IMG/VR virus record: IMGVR_UViG_3300046000_002549
Coordinates: 1-28,726 of that record
Reading direction: 5' to 3' (one strand)
From: a virus
DNA length: 28,726 nt
Shown: one piece after another, positions 1 to 6,905 of the stretch
Layout of the letters: every line of letters starts with the position of its first letter
How positions within the stretch are numbered: the first letter of the stretch is position 1
Program-made: the position numbers and the translations under genes
The notes under the pieces: model-generated
Seen by the model: the letters and a program-made list of their open reading frames with translations, nothing else
What the model was told of the DNA's origin: nothing
The model's database searches: none

Positions 1-1
1 A

Positions 2-454
2 CGGTTCAATTATAATATAAACCTAGCACTGGGCGGCGCGGTGGTGGAAGAGCCTTATGGAGAGTATAAGTTCCCATACCCAGTGCATACTCGCTACGCT
101 TCCCCTGCCCCAACAGAGCGCGAGTGCAAGCGGGTATATAAATATAAGCACCCCTCCACCGAGCACTTAGGTTCAAAGCTGGCTAGTTGTATCGATAGCA
201 AGAACCTATACGACTTTATTTACATCGACGGTAGCCACATAGCCAAGGACGTTATGACCGATGCGTGTATGGCGTGGCCTCTGCTCAACCCCAAGGGGCT
301 GATGGTATTCGATGATTACCTATGGACACCGAACGCACGGGATATCCTGCACCGCCCCAAAGCAGCCATCGACGCCTTCACTAACCTGTTCGCAGAGGAA
401 GTGGATATTGTGCACGTCGGCTATCAGTTAATTGTACGTAAGAAAGGAGAGTAG
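2..454 (+). CDS. SAM-dependent methyltransferase-like protein, 5' truncated by window
   Basis: The reading frame is open from base 2 to the TAG at 454, so the true start lies upstream of the window; the GTG codons at 41 and 44 are internal candidates only. The visible C-terminal part carries YDFIYIDGSH followed about 30 residues later by GLMVFDDYLW. This pairing is typical of class I Rossmann methyltransferases of the Methyltransf_24/CmcI type, where the first segment ends strand 4 and the second is strand 5. The SAM-binding glycine motif would lie in the missing N-terminal part. In phages such proteins may modify sugars or nucleotides; the glycosyltransferase at 1362 would fit sugar modification. 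The substrate cannot be read from the sequence. The fold is reasonably clear; the function is inference. Confidence 0.72.
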   Translation, partial: RFNYNINLALGGAVVEEPYGEYKFPYPVHTRYASPAPTERECKRVYKYKHPSTEHLGSKLASCIDSKNLYDFIYIDGSHIAKDVMTDACMAWPLLNPKGLMVFDDYLWTPNARDILHRPKAAIDAFTNLFAEEVDIVHVGYQLIVRKKGE

Positions 455-456
455 AG

Positions 457-639
457 ATGGATTATGTAACAGCAATAGCAATATTTGTGTTGGTCTTCTT
501 TAGCTACATGCTGGGTAAGGGGAGCGCAAATGGAAATGTTCTCACCCTCAAACGCGAGAACGAGCAGCTGAACAAGGAACTAAAGGCCCTTACTGACCGC
601 GACGAGCGTGGTCGTTTTGTAGGTAATAAAACCAAGTAA
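457..639 (+). CDS. Small membrane-anchored coiled-coil protein
   Basis: This 60-residue protein starts at ATG 457, three bases after the preceding stop, with a GGAGAG ribosome site overlapping the end of the upstream gene. Residues about 4-20 are hydrophobic (AIAIFVLVFFSYMLG) and predict one membrane span. Residues about 29-50 are charged with coiled-coil character (LKRENEQLNKELKAL), and the tail is basic and polar. The shape resembles small phage spanin or membrane-anchor proteins, but there is no lipobox, and the location in a DNA-metabolism block argues against assigning lysis. Function unknown. Confidence 0.65.
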   Translation: MDYVTAIAIFVLVFFSYMLGKGSANGNVLTLKRENEQLNKELKALTDRDERGRFVGNKTK

Positions 640-662
640 CAACCAGAGAAGGAGTAAGTACC

Positions 663-1193
663 ATGAATTATGCAGTTAAAGTACGCCCGAACAGTCGGAA
701 GGAAGAAGTTTTAAATGTGTTGAAACGCAACCCCAACAGTACGACTAAAGAACTTTCCACCCTCATGCCACACTTGGAAATAGACGACATATCACATGCT
801 GTCAGTTCGATGGCAGCTAAGGATATAGTTTTTGTTACAGGTAAAAAGCCTGAGTCGGGCCCATCTGGCCGCACTACTACCCACCGTGCGTACTCCGTAA
901 AATACGAAAAGAGCAAAGATGCACCACAGAAACTACCGACGCAGTCTGATTTGTTTGGTGAGCTTGTCAATACACTCGAAGCGGAGGTTACTGCACTGCA
1001 GCAGTGGAAAGAGGCTGCACTACTTCGCTATCCAGACCTCGGCGTAGACCCACTGCTACTTGAAGCACGGGCATTGCTAGCTGCGGAAGCAGAAAGACAA
1101 AATTGCACACCGGCTTCACATAATTATATTAACGGCAATAGGGACCACACCATAGCAGTTCAGGCTTTGGTTAAAGTACTAGGGAGTAAGTAG
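663..1193 (+). CDS. Winged-helix DNA-binding protein
   Basis: A 176-residue protein with a good ribosome site (GAAGGAG) about nine bases before ATG 663. Residues about 10-75 read as a winged helix: helix 1 with EEVLNVLKRNP, the turn STTKELSTLMPH, a recognition helix IDDISHAVSSMAAKD, and a wing IVFVTGKKPESGPSGRTTTHRAYSVK. The C-terminal half is helical and acidic, with LVNTLEAEVTALQQWKEAAL suggesting a coiled-coil or oligomerisation segment. A role as a phage transcription factor is likely from the fold, but no operator can be tied to it. The last base of its stop codon (TAG, 1191-1193) is also the first base of the next gene. Confidence 0.65.
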   Translation: MNYAVKVRPNSRKEEVLNVLKRNPNSTTKELSTLMPHLEIDDISHAVSSMAAKDIVFVTGKKPESGPSGRTTTHRAYSVKYEKSKDAPQKLPTQSDLFGELVNTLEAEVTALQQWKEAALLRYPDLGVDPLLLEARALLAAEAERQNCTPASHNYINGNRDHTIAVQALVKVLGSK

Positions 1194-1369
1194 TGCCAAT
1201 AGTAAGACGGTCTACGATGGTATGGACGCCTGAGAAGGACGCCGAATTGCTGGCTCATTATCAGCACGGCCTAAGACCAGCATATATGGCGGAACGAATG
1301 GGGCTTACGATTGCCTCCGTAGAGGGCCGCTACAGAAAACTTAAAAAGAAAGCGAAAGCAAATGACTGA
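1193..1369 (+). CDS. Myb/SANT-like small HTH protein
   Basis: A 58-residue gene in the gap between two larger ones. It starts at GTG 1193, sharing one base with the upstream TAG, and its end overlaps the glycosyltransferase start (ATG 1362) by eight bases. The core WTPEKDAELLAHYQHGLR, PAYMAERMGLT, ASVEGRYRKL has the three-helix layout of Myb/SANT and GcrA-like DNA-binding domains: an initial WT followed by an acidic helix, then a helix-turn-helix with R/Y/R in the third helix. The lysine-rich tail fits nucleic-acid binding. Both flanking overlaps imply translational coupling. I am fairly confident it is a gene; the target is unknown. Confidence 0.68.
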   Translation: MPIVRRSTMVWTPEKDAELLAHYQHGLRPAYMAERMGLTIASVEGRYRKLKKKAKAND

Positions 1370-2123
1370 AGAAACTAAACGCCCAAGCATTATGATTGCC
1401 ACCCCGATGTACGGTGGCATGTGCACAGGACACTATGTGCAAGGTCTACTCATGACCATGGCTAAGATGCGTGAGATTGGTGTCAACATAGCATGGTGCC
1501 AGATTATGAACGAGAGCCTTATCACACGGGCACGTAACGACTTAGCACGGGTATTCCTTGAGAGTGACCACGACTACCTAATGTTCATCGACGCTGACAT
1601 TGGCTTTGACCAAGAGGCTATCGCGCACCTTCTGCTGACCGACAAGGACATCGCATGCGGTATCTACCCTAAGAAGGAAGTGAACTGGGACAGCGTCAAC
1701 CGCGCTGCCCTTGAAGGCAAAACGGACCTTGCGGACCATGCCGGAGCCTTTGTATTTAATATGATAGGGGAAGGCCATGCAGAGTCCGATGAGACAGGCT
1801 GCATCGAAGTGCGGCATGGCGGCACAGGCTTCATGTTAATCAAGCGGGGGGTATTCGAAGAGTTGATACCTCATGTGCCAACCTACCGCGTATCCTCGTT
1901 CAAAGACCCAGAGACAGGCGAGTACGTCAAGCCTTTGACCCATGAGTTTTTCGCTACCAGCATCGACGAGACCGGTGCACTGCTAAGCGAAGATTACCAT
2001 TTTTGCGAACTGTGGCGTAAACACGGTGGCAAAATACACGCCCACCCGTTCATCCAGTTACATCATGTAGGCACGTATGTGTTTGGTGGTGACATCCTGA
2101 AGAGCGGCGGCAACCTCAAGTGA
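1362..2123 (+). CDS. GT-A fold glycosyltransferase-like protein
   Basis: A 253-residue protein with an N-terminal nucleotide-sugar entry strand (SIMIATPMYGGM, residues about 9-20) and a DxD-type metal/nucleotide-sugar motif at D77-A-D79 in the segment LMFIDADIGFD. This is the expected arrangement of GT-A (GT2-like) transferases. Later residues include GGTGFMLIKRGVFEEL and a His-containing C-terminal strand region (HAHPFIQLHHVG), also seen in this group. It would transfer a sugar from a nucleotide sugar to an unknown acceptor, perhaps modified DNA bases, a virion protein or a host surface glycan. Together with the methyltransferase-like gene at the left edge it suggests a small modification cassette. 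The start ATG 1362 overlaps the previous gene. Confidence 0.75.
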   Translation: MTEETKRPSIMIATPMYGGMCTGHYVQGLLMTMAKMREIGVNIAWCQIMNESLITRARNDLARVFLESDHDYLMFIDADIGFDQEAIAHLLLTDKDIACGIYPKKEVNWDSVNRAALEGKTDLADHAGAFVFNMIGEGHAESDETGCIEVRHGGTGFMLIKRGVFEELIPHVPTYRVSSFKDPETGEYVKPLTHEFFATSIDETGALLSEDYHFCELWRKHGGKIHAHPFIQLHHVGTYVFGGDILKSGGNLK

Positions 2124-2136
2124 AGGAGCAAGTTAA

Positions 2137-2724
2137 ATGAGAAAGATTAACGTACCCAAATACCAACCATCCCAGTACAAAACTAAGTTTGATGCAGTCG
2201 CAGACATGCTCAAAGGCGGTGAGACTGTGAAGCAGATTAAAGAGCGCATGTTAGTTAGTGACAGCTACATCTACTTAGCCAAGAAGAAGCTTAGGGAAGC
2301 GGCAGGTGAAGTGGTGGAAACGGTGCGGCAGACCGCCGCAGAGCACAACAACAAGGTCAAAGAGATGGTCGAAGGCTGGAGGGCAGAGGCAGAGGCGGAA
2401 GCAGTGCTTGGTATACCCTGCACCAGAGAGTGCTTGTCTGAGCCGGAAGTCGATGACGTAGACACAATCCTCGACGAACGTGCAACCACTTACGGTAGCT
2501 TCATTAGCGTAGCGCTTTTTGCACAGGAAATGAAAGAACTCATCCGTAGCGCCCTAGACGAACAAAATGCAGGACTACAAGCAGACCATCAAGAAGCCCT
2601 TGATATGATAGCGAGTAAGATTGCGCGTATCATCATTGGTGACCCACACCACACAGATAGCTGGCTTGATATAGCGGGGTATGCTACGTTAGTGGCTGAC
2701 CGTATCCAAGGGAAATCCAGATAA
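2137..2724 (+). CDS. DUF6378-like phage protein with N-terminal HTH
   Basis: A 195-residue protein with ribosome site AAGGAG at about 2123-2128. Residues about 17-52 form a helix-turn-helix-like segment (AVADMLKGGETVKQIKERM, VSDSYIYLAKKKL), followed by a charged alpha-helical linker to about residue 90. The C-terminal 85 residues (ILDERATTYGSF, then ALDMIASKIARIIIGDPHH and DSWLDIAGYATLVADR) match my recollection of DUF6378, a compact all-helical domain common in phage replication regions. The Glu/Asp-rich layout recalls MazG-like NTP pyrophosphatases, but that relation is only inference. The HTH-domain fusion is notable. It ends one base before the nuclease gene. Confidence 0.62.
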   Translation: MRKINVPKYQPSQYKTKFDAVADMLKGGETVKQIKERMLVSDSYIYLAKKKLREAAGEVVETVRQTAAEHNNKVKEMVEGWRAEAEAEAVLGIPCTRECLSEPEVDDVDTILDERATTYGSFISVALFAQEMKELIRSALDEQNAGLQADHQEALDMIASKIARIIIGDPHHTDSWLDIAGYATLVADRIQGKSR

Positions 2725-2725
2725 C

Positions 2726-3397
2726 ATGACAGCGTGGTCCTATAGTAGCATCAAGACCTTCGACCAGTGTCCGAAGAAGTACTTCCACCTCAAGGTGGTT
2801 AAGGACGTAAAGGACGACCCCGGCGAAGCAGCTATCTATGGGACCAACGCGCACGAAGCAGCCGAACATTACATTAAGAATGGCACACCGATACCAGAGA
2901 AGTTTGCAGTCATGCGTCCCGTGGTGGAAGTGCTGGCTCAGTTTAAGGGCGAGAAGCACACCGAGTTAAAGCTAGGCGTCAGGAAGACGGATACTGGCTA
3001 CGAGCCATGCGGCTTCTTTGATAAGGACGTATGGTGGCGCGGCATAGTCGATTTGCTTATAGTGAACGGCAAGACTGCCCACATGGTAGATTACAAGACA
3101 GGCAAGAACGCCAAGTATGCGGACATGAAGCAGCTAGACCTTATGGCTGGCGCGGTGTTTGTGCACTACCCAGAGATAACTAAGGTTAAGTCAGGGCTGG
3201 CGTTTGTGGTATCGAACGAGTTTCCTAAGAAGACGCACACCCGTGAGCACTTGGATACGTACCTAACCGTGTTTAATAATCAGCTAGAACAGCTTGAGGA
3301 CAGCATGCGAAATGGTGTATGGAACGCAAAGACCAGCCCACTATGTGGATGGTGTCCAGTTAAAAGCTGCGAACATTGGAAGCCTAGGAGATATTGA
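2726..3397 (+). CDS. PD-(D/E)XK nuclease, Cas4/RecB-like, with probable Fe-S cysteines
   Basis: A 223-residue protein of the PDDEXK_1 (RecB/Cas4/AddB nuclease) group. Visible active-site residues are H43 (NAHEAAEHY), D109 (RGIVDLLIV) and D122-x-K124 (HMVDYKTGK), the motif order of this fold. Four cysteines, C15 (FDQCPKKY) and C207, C210, C215 (CGWCPVKSC), reproduce the split one-plus-three arrangement that holds a 4Fe-4S cluster in Cas4 and AddB. It probably acts as an exonuclease on DNA ends in phage recombination or host DNA degradation. The SNF2-type helicase lies one small gene downstream. The start ATG 2726 directly follows the upstream stop, and its TGA overlaps the next ATG. Confidence 0.85.
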   Translation: MTAWSYSSIKTFDQCPKKYFHLKVVKDVKDDPGEAAIYGTNAHEAAEHYIKNGTPIPEKFAVMRPVVEVLAQFKGEKHTELKLGVRKTDTGYEPCGFFDKDVWWRGIVDLLIVNGKTAHMVDYKTGKNAKYADMKQLDLMAGAVFVHYPEITKVKSGLAFVVSNEFPKKTHTREHLDTYLTVFNNQLEQLEDSMRNGVWNAKTSPLCGWCPVKSCEHWKPRRY

Positions 3398-3675
3398 TGG
3401 CACGGGATTACAGGGCGGAGTACGATAAGTACCAAGGCACAGCGGTGCAGAAGAAGAACCGCGCTGCGCGCAACGCTGCCCGTGCTAAGATGACGAAGGC
3501 TGGTAAGGTACACAAAGGTGATGGCAAGGACGTTGCCCACACAAAAGCATTTGACAAAGGCGGCACTAACAAGACAGGGCTGCGTGTAGAAAGCAAGACC
3601 ACTAACCGGTCTTTCCTCCGTGATAAGAAGGGTAACCTCGTGTCGGAGCGCAGCAAACGGGAACGTAAGAAGTAA
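3397..3675 (+). CDS. Basic HNH-like phage protein, possibly degenerate
   Basis: A 92-residue very basic protein. AGGAG at 3386-3390 is six bases before ATG 3397, so I prefer this start to the TTG at 3394. Residues include DYRAEYDKYQGTAVQKKNR and RNAARAKMTKAGKVHKGDGKD, then VAHTKAFDKGG, LRVESKTTNRSF. This pattern recalls a small phage HNH-type family in which the first half reads KDVDHKxG and the second ends in NRSFxR. Here the Asp before the His is Ala, removing a residue usually important in D/H-N-H nucleases. It may be a nicking enzyme with altered chemistry, a DNA-binding remnant, or unrelated. The gene sits between the nuclease and helicase genes. Confidence 0.6.
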   Translation: MARDYRAEYDKYQGTAVQKKNRAARNAARAKMTKAGKVHKGDGKDVAHTKAFDKGGTNKTGLRVESKTTNRSFLRDKKGNLVSERSKRERKK

Positions 3676-3691
3676 CCACGAAGGAGCAGTC

Positions 3692-5236
3692 GTGCAGATA
3701 ATTGATAACAAGGCGCTGCTAATCACAGCGCCGAACGCACATACTATACCTAACCACATAACAAAGAGCGCTATAGTTGAAGGCGGAGCCGTAGCCGTAC
3801 ACTGGGGGCTACCCGAGGCTACGCAGCTAGCTAAGCTTGGGTTCGACGGCGTGCCGTCCCCGATGTTACGCGACTATAAGTGGACAGGTAAGTACGCGCC
3901 GTTCGACCACCAGAAAGAGACAGCTTCATTCTTGTCAATCCGCAAACGCGCATTCTGCTTCAACGAGCAGGGTACAGGCAAGACCGCCAGCGTTATATGG
4001 ACTGCTGACTACTTGATGAAGAAGGGCCTGATTAAGCGCGTACTGGTGCTATGCCCATTGTCGATCATGAAGTCGGCTTGGCAACGAGACTTGTTTACCT
4101 TTGCTATGCACCGCTCGTGTAGCGTAGCACATGGCGCAGCCCCCCAACGCAAGAAGATTATCGAAGCAGGGGCAGAGTTCGTCATTATCAACTTCGACGG
4201 GCTGGCTATCGTCAAGGACGAGATAATTGCAGGGGGCTTTGACCTTATCGTAGTGGACGAGGCAAACGCATATAAGAACGTGCAGACTAACCGCTGGAAG
4301 ATGTTTGATAAGATTGTCCACGCTACAGACCCACGGCTTTGGATGATGACGGGTACACCTGCTGCCCAGTCTCCCATAGATGCTTACGGGCTAGCTAAGC
4401 TGGTTAACCCACAGGGTTGCCCTAAATACTTTACCGAGTTCCGCGCAGCAATCATGCACAAGGTTACGCACTTTAAGTGGGCCCCGAAGCCCCATGCGTC
4501 CGAGTATGTACATAACATACTTCAGCCAGCCATACGGTTTGAGAAGAAAGACTGCCTTGACTTGCCCGAAGTGACGCACGTGTCGCGGGACGCTCCGCTA
4601 ACGACGCAGCAGAACAAGTACTACAAGATGCTAAAAGAGCAGTTGCTGATTGAGACAGCGGGCGAAGAAGTCAGCGCAGTCAACGCAGCTACGCAGATAA
4701 ACAAGCTACTGCAGATAAGCGGAGGCGCGGTCTACACGGATACTGGCGAGGTGCTAGAGTTCGATGTGTCTAACCGCATCAACGTGGTGCTCGAAGTCAT
4801 AGAAGAAGCCAGCCACAAGGTGCTGGTCTTCGTGCCGTTCACGCACACCATAGAGATACTACGGGCCAAGCTGGAGAAGGAAGGCATACCGTGCGGCGTC
4901 ATCAACGGCAAGGTGTCACTGAATAAGCGCAGCGACATAATCGAGCGGTTCCAGACGCAGAAAGACCCGCATGTGCTAATAATCCAGCCACAAGCTGCCA
5001 GCCATGGTCTTACGCTAACAGAGGCAGATACTATCATCTGGTATGCGCCGGTAACCAGCGTGGAAACCTACCTGCAAGCTAACGCACGTATCGACCGTCC
5101 CGGCCAGAAGAACGCCATGACCGTGGTGCACATCAAAGGCAGTCCGGTGGAGGAGCGGCTGTACAGCATGCTAAAAAATAATATCACCAACCACCAGAAA
5201 CTTATTGACTTGTACAAGGAAGTTATGGAAATATAG
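3692..5236 (+). CDS. SNF2/DEAD-like superfamily 2 helicase
   Basis: A 514-residue superfamily 2 helicase. The GTG at 3692 is chosen because AAGGAG (3681-3686) lies five bases upstream; the frame is open further 5' but that part overlaps the previous gene. Motif I is NEQGTGKTA (K97), motif II is D189-E-A-N192 (VVDEANAYKN), and motif III is MMTGTPA. In the second RecA domain, ANARIDRPGQ (R466-Q472) and VHIKGSPVEERLYSML match motifs V/VI of SNF2 proteins. DEAN replaces the common DEAH/DEGH. Phage SNF2-like helicases act on DNA during replication or recombination. Its place next to the Cas4-like nuclease and before the ssDNA-binding candidate supports that role. It is followed by a 69-bp non-coding gap. 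Confidence 0.88.
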   Translation: MQIIDNKALLITAPNAHTIPNHITKSAIVEGGAVAVHWGLPEATQLAKLGFDGVPSPMLRDYKWTGKYAPFDHQKETASFLSIRKRAFCFNEQGTGKTASVIWTADYLMKKGLIKRVLVLCPLSIMKSAWQRDLFTFAMHRSCSVAHGAAPQRKKIIEAGAEFVIINFDGLAIVKDEIIAGGFDLIVVDEANAYKNVQTNRWKMFDKIVHATDPRLWMMTGTPAAQSPIDAYGLAKLVNPQGCPKYFTEFRAAIMHKVTHFKWAPKPHASEYVHNILQPAIRFEKKDCLDLPEVTHVSRDAPLTTQQNKYYKMLKEQLLIETAGEEVSAVNAATQINKLLQISGGAVYTDTGEVLEFDVSNRINVVLEVIEEASHKVLVFVPFTHTIEILRAKLEKEGIPCGVINGKVSLNKRSDIIERFQTQKDPHVLIIQPQAASHGLTLTEADTIIWYAPVTSVETYLQANARIDRPGQKNAMTVVHIKGSPVEERLYSMLKNNITNHQKLIDLYKEVMEI

Positions 5237-5238
5237 TA

Positions 5239-5253
5239 TTTGACATTGTCAAA
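5239..5253. promoter_or_regulatory. Palindrome overlapping a possible -35 box
   Basis: TTTGACATTGTCAAA is a perfect inverted repeat with 7-bp arms around one base. It lies in the 69-bp gap between the helicase and the next gene and contains a consensus sigma70 -35 hexamer, TTGACA (5240-5245). At a 17-bp spacing the -10 candidate is weak (TAACTA, 5263-5268); a better hexamer, TATAAC (5273-5278), is too far away at 27 bp. A repressor operator overlapping a promoter is therefore plausible but unproven. Confidence 0.4.
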
Positions 5254-5257
5254 GCTA

Positions 5258-5286
5258 AGTGGTAACTAACAATATAACGTACCACT
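5258..5286 (+). promoter_or_regulatory. Inverted repeat/hairpin in leader of the 5306 gene
   Basis: AGTGGTA (5258-5264) and TACCACT (5280-5286) are perfect 7-bp inverted arms around a 15-base AT-rich centre. It lies directly upstream of the ribosome site GAAGGAG of the 5306 gene. It could be a second operator half-site pair or a leader stem-loop controlling translation. There is no U tract after it, so it is not an intrinsic terminator. Confidence 0.35.
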
Positions 5287-5305
5287 ACAACGAAGGAGCA
5301 CAAAT

Positions 5306-5707
5306 ATGGAAGACTTACCCGTAGACAAGCTTGTACGTGTCTACCGCAAGATACGCGATGCCGTGCAAGAAAAGGAAGACGCCCACAAAGCCGAGATAGC
5401 GGAGCTTAGGGGGCAGATGGACATGATTAGCGCCAAGCTTCTAGAAGTCTGCAACGCACAGAACGTCGATAGCCTACGTACCAAAGAAGGTACGATAACG
5501 AGACGCGCTGCTACCCGATACTGGACGAGCGATTGGGAGTCCATGTACAAGTTTCTTAAGGAGAATGATGTTATGCATCTTCTCGAACAGCGCATCCACA
5601 ATGGCAACATGCGTAATTACCTAGAGGAGAACCCCGATAGCCTACCTATCGGCCTCAATGCAGATACTAAGTATGTGCTTTCGGTTCGTAAACCAACAAC
5701 CAAGTGA
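5306..5707 (+). CDS. Coiled-coil phage protein of unknown function (Gp157-like layout)
   Basis: A 133-residue protein with a clear ribosome site (GAAGGAG) and ATG 5306. Residues about 8-50 are a continuous amphipathic helix (VRVYRKIRDAVQEKEDAHK, then AEIAELRGQMDMISAKLLEV) that should form a coiled coil. The C-terminal half is compact: DSLRTKEGTITRRAATRYW, DWESMYKFLKENDVMHLLEQR, RNYLEENPDSLPIGLNAD. A coiled coil followed by a KT.GT strand resembles Gp157/Gam-like phage proteins that bind DNA ends or inhibit host nucleases, but the match is only in layout. It is the first gene after the regulatory gap and is followed closely by the ssDNA-binding candidate, so a DNA-metabolism role is likely. 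Confidence 0.6.
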   Translation: MEDLPVDKLVRVYRKIRDAVQEKEDAHKAEIAELRGQMDMISAKLLEVCNAQNVDSLRTKEGTITRRAATRYWTSDWESMYKFLKENDVMHLLEQRIHNGNMRNYLEENPDSLPIGLNADTKYVLSVRKPTTK

Positions 5708-5715
5708 GAGAAACA

Positions 5716-6663
5716 ATGACCAATTTGACTATCTTCAAAAACCCCAATGCTGTCGCAGTGGCGTTGCCACCATCCAAGATGGGTACGCAGATTGCTTCGG
5801 GCATGGGCGGCTACAACCGCATCGCCACCAACACCAACGGCACGTTCAAGCGCATCGTAAACGGTGAGCAGGTTGGCAAGGCCATCCGTGGTGAGTTTAA
5901 CGCCATCATCCTTGCTATGCTGGATAAGCCTAGCCGTAGCTTCTACGCTAACGACTATGACCCCGACGCCAAGGGCAGTGCACCTGACTGCTTCTCTAAC
6001 CTAGGTGACAAGCCAGAAGCATCCGCCGCCAACCGTCAGTCCGCTAATTGCGCTAGCTGCCCTAAGAACATAGATGGTTCGGGTAAGAACGGTAAGGGTA
6101 AAGCCTGTCGCTTCAGCCGCAAGGTAGCACTGTTCTTGGACGGCGATGAGTCCGGTGATGTATATCAGTTCAACATCCCAGCTAAGTCGCTATTCGGTAA
6201 GGCTACTGGTAACGTCCTTCCGTTTGAGCAGTACTGCCGCCATCTGGTGTCAAACAATGCAGCGCCTGACCGCGTGGTTACTACGGTTGCGTACAACCTT
6301 GACGCAGAAACTATGGAGCTTAACTTCACTGCTGACCGGTTTATTGACCTAGATGAGTTAGCGCGTGTCAACGAGGCGCAGAACAACCCTGCCACTATGC
6401 GCTTGATTAGCTTCGACATGGCGAAGGCCACAACTACGGAAGAACCTGTCAAGCTTACAGCACAGCCGGAGCCAGAACCAAAGGCTAAGAAGCCATCCTT
6501 CTTGGATGACGACGATGGTGAGGACGATGAAGAAGAAGCATTGGCCGAACCAGTGAAGCGCCCTTCTAAAAAGGCTACTACCGCTGCCGCTGTTGATGCA
6601 CCTACCGGCACACTTGCCGCTGTGGTTAGTGACTGGGCCGACGACGAAGAAGAAGACGACTGA
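5716..6663 (+). CDS. Putative ssDNA-binding protein with Cys4 site and acidic tail
   Basis: A 315-residue protein. ATG 5716 is preferred to the overlapping GTG at 5704 because it clears the upstream stop. The N-terminal two thirds contain four cysteines, C92, C112, C115 and C131 (NCASCPKN and KACRFSRK), spaced for one zinc site. The C-terminus is low complexity, with acidic runs around LDDDDGEDDEEEALAE and a final DWADDEEEDD separated by a Lys/Ala/Pro linker. An OB-like core plus a flexible acidic tail is the architecture of phage ssDNA-binding proteins such as T7 gp2.5 and T4 gp32, the latter also binding zinc. The primase-ATPase gene lies downstream, after the Cro-like gene. Assignment rests on architecture and neighbours rather than a sequence match. 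Confidence 0.62.
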   Translation: MTNLTIFKNPNAVAVALPPSKMGTQIASGMGGYNRIATNTNGTFKRIVNGEQVGKAIRGEFNAIILAMLDKPSRSFYANDYDPDAKGSAPDCFSNLGDKPEASAANRQSANCASCPKNIDGSGKNGKGKACRFSRKVALFLDGDESGDVYQFNIPAKSLFGKATGNVLPFEQYCRHLVSNNAAPDRVVTTVAYNLDAETMELNFTADRFIDLDELARVNEAQNNPATMRLISFDMAKATTTEEPVKLTAQPEPEPKAKKPSFLDDDDGEDDEEEALAEPVKRPSKKATTAAAVDAPTGTLAAVVSDWADDEEEDD

Positions 6664-6905
6664 TGAGCGGCGGTTATAGTCTACGTATACAGGAAGCAAA
6701 TGCCAAGGCGAGCAAACACAAGTTGGGTGTTCGTCTGGGTAGGCTCTGTATCGCGCAGGACATACCCGTAGCTGTGGTAGCCAAGTGTACAGGTGTAACG
6801 AGGCAAACAGTATACAACTGGTTCTGCGGGACTTCGGTCCCGCAGGGCAGTGCCACGGCGCTTATAGCTTCATACATGGCTAGTCTGGAGAGCTCTACTT
6901 CCTAA
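6663..6905 (+). CDS. Cro/XRE-like HTH protein
   Basis: An 80-residue protein with the Cro/C1-type helix-turn-helix: GVRLGRLCIAQDIPVAVVAKCTGVTRQTVYNWFCG, in which VAVVAKCTGV is the second helix and TRQTVYNWF the recognition helix. Its ATG shares one base with the upstream TGA (TGATG), implying translational coupling to the ssDNA-binding candidate. Only one domain is present, with a short helical tail. It could repress the promoter-like region at 5239, but that is inference. The coding sequence contains a very stable UUCG hairpin at 6821-6848, and its last codons form half of the terminator at 6893-6928. Confidence 0.75.
   Translation: MSGGYSLRIQEANAKASKHKLGVRLGRLCIAQDIPVAVVAKCTGVTRQTVYNWFCGTSVPQGSATALIASYMASLESSTS
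6821..6848 (+). other. C(UUCG)G tetraloop hairpin inside the HTH gene
   Basis: CTGCGGGAC (6824-6832), TTCG (6833-6836) and GTCCCGCAG (6837-6845) form a perfect 9-bp stem closed by the C(UUCG)G tetraloop, one of the most stable RNA hairpin caps known. Two G-U pairs and a G-C pair extend it to 12 bp (6821-6848). It encodes residues around WFCGTSVPQG of the Cro-like protein and ends 45 bases before the terminator stem. It may act as an RNase barrier, a translational pause or a protein-binding site. Chance under coding constraint is possible. Confidence 0.6.

Noticed and set aside
3620-3691. Longer N-terminus for the helicase
   Set aside because: It overlaps the coding end of the previous gene and lacks a ribosome site, whereas GTG 3692 has AAGGAG five bases upstream.
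5240-5278. Standard sigma70 promoter with confidence
   Set aside because: The -35 is perfect but no good -10 lies at 16-18 bp; listed only as a possible regulatory site.
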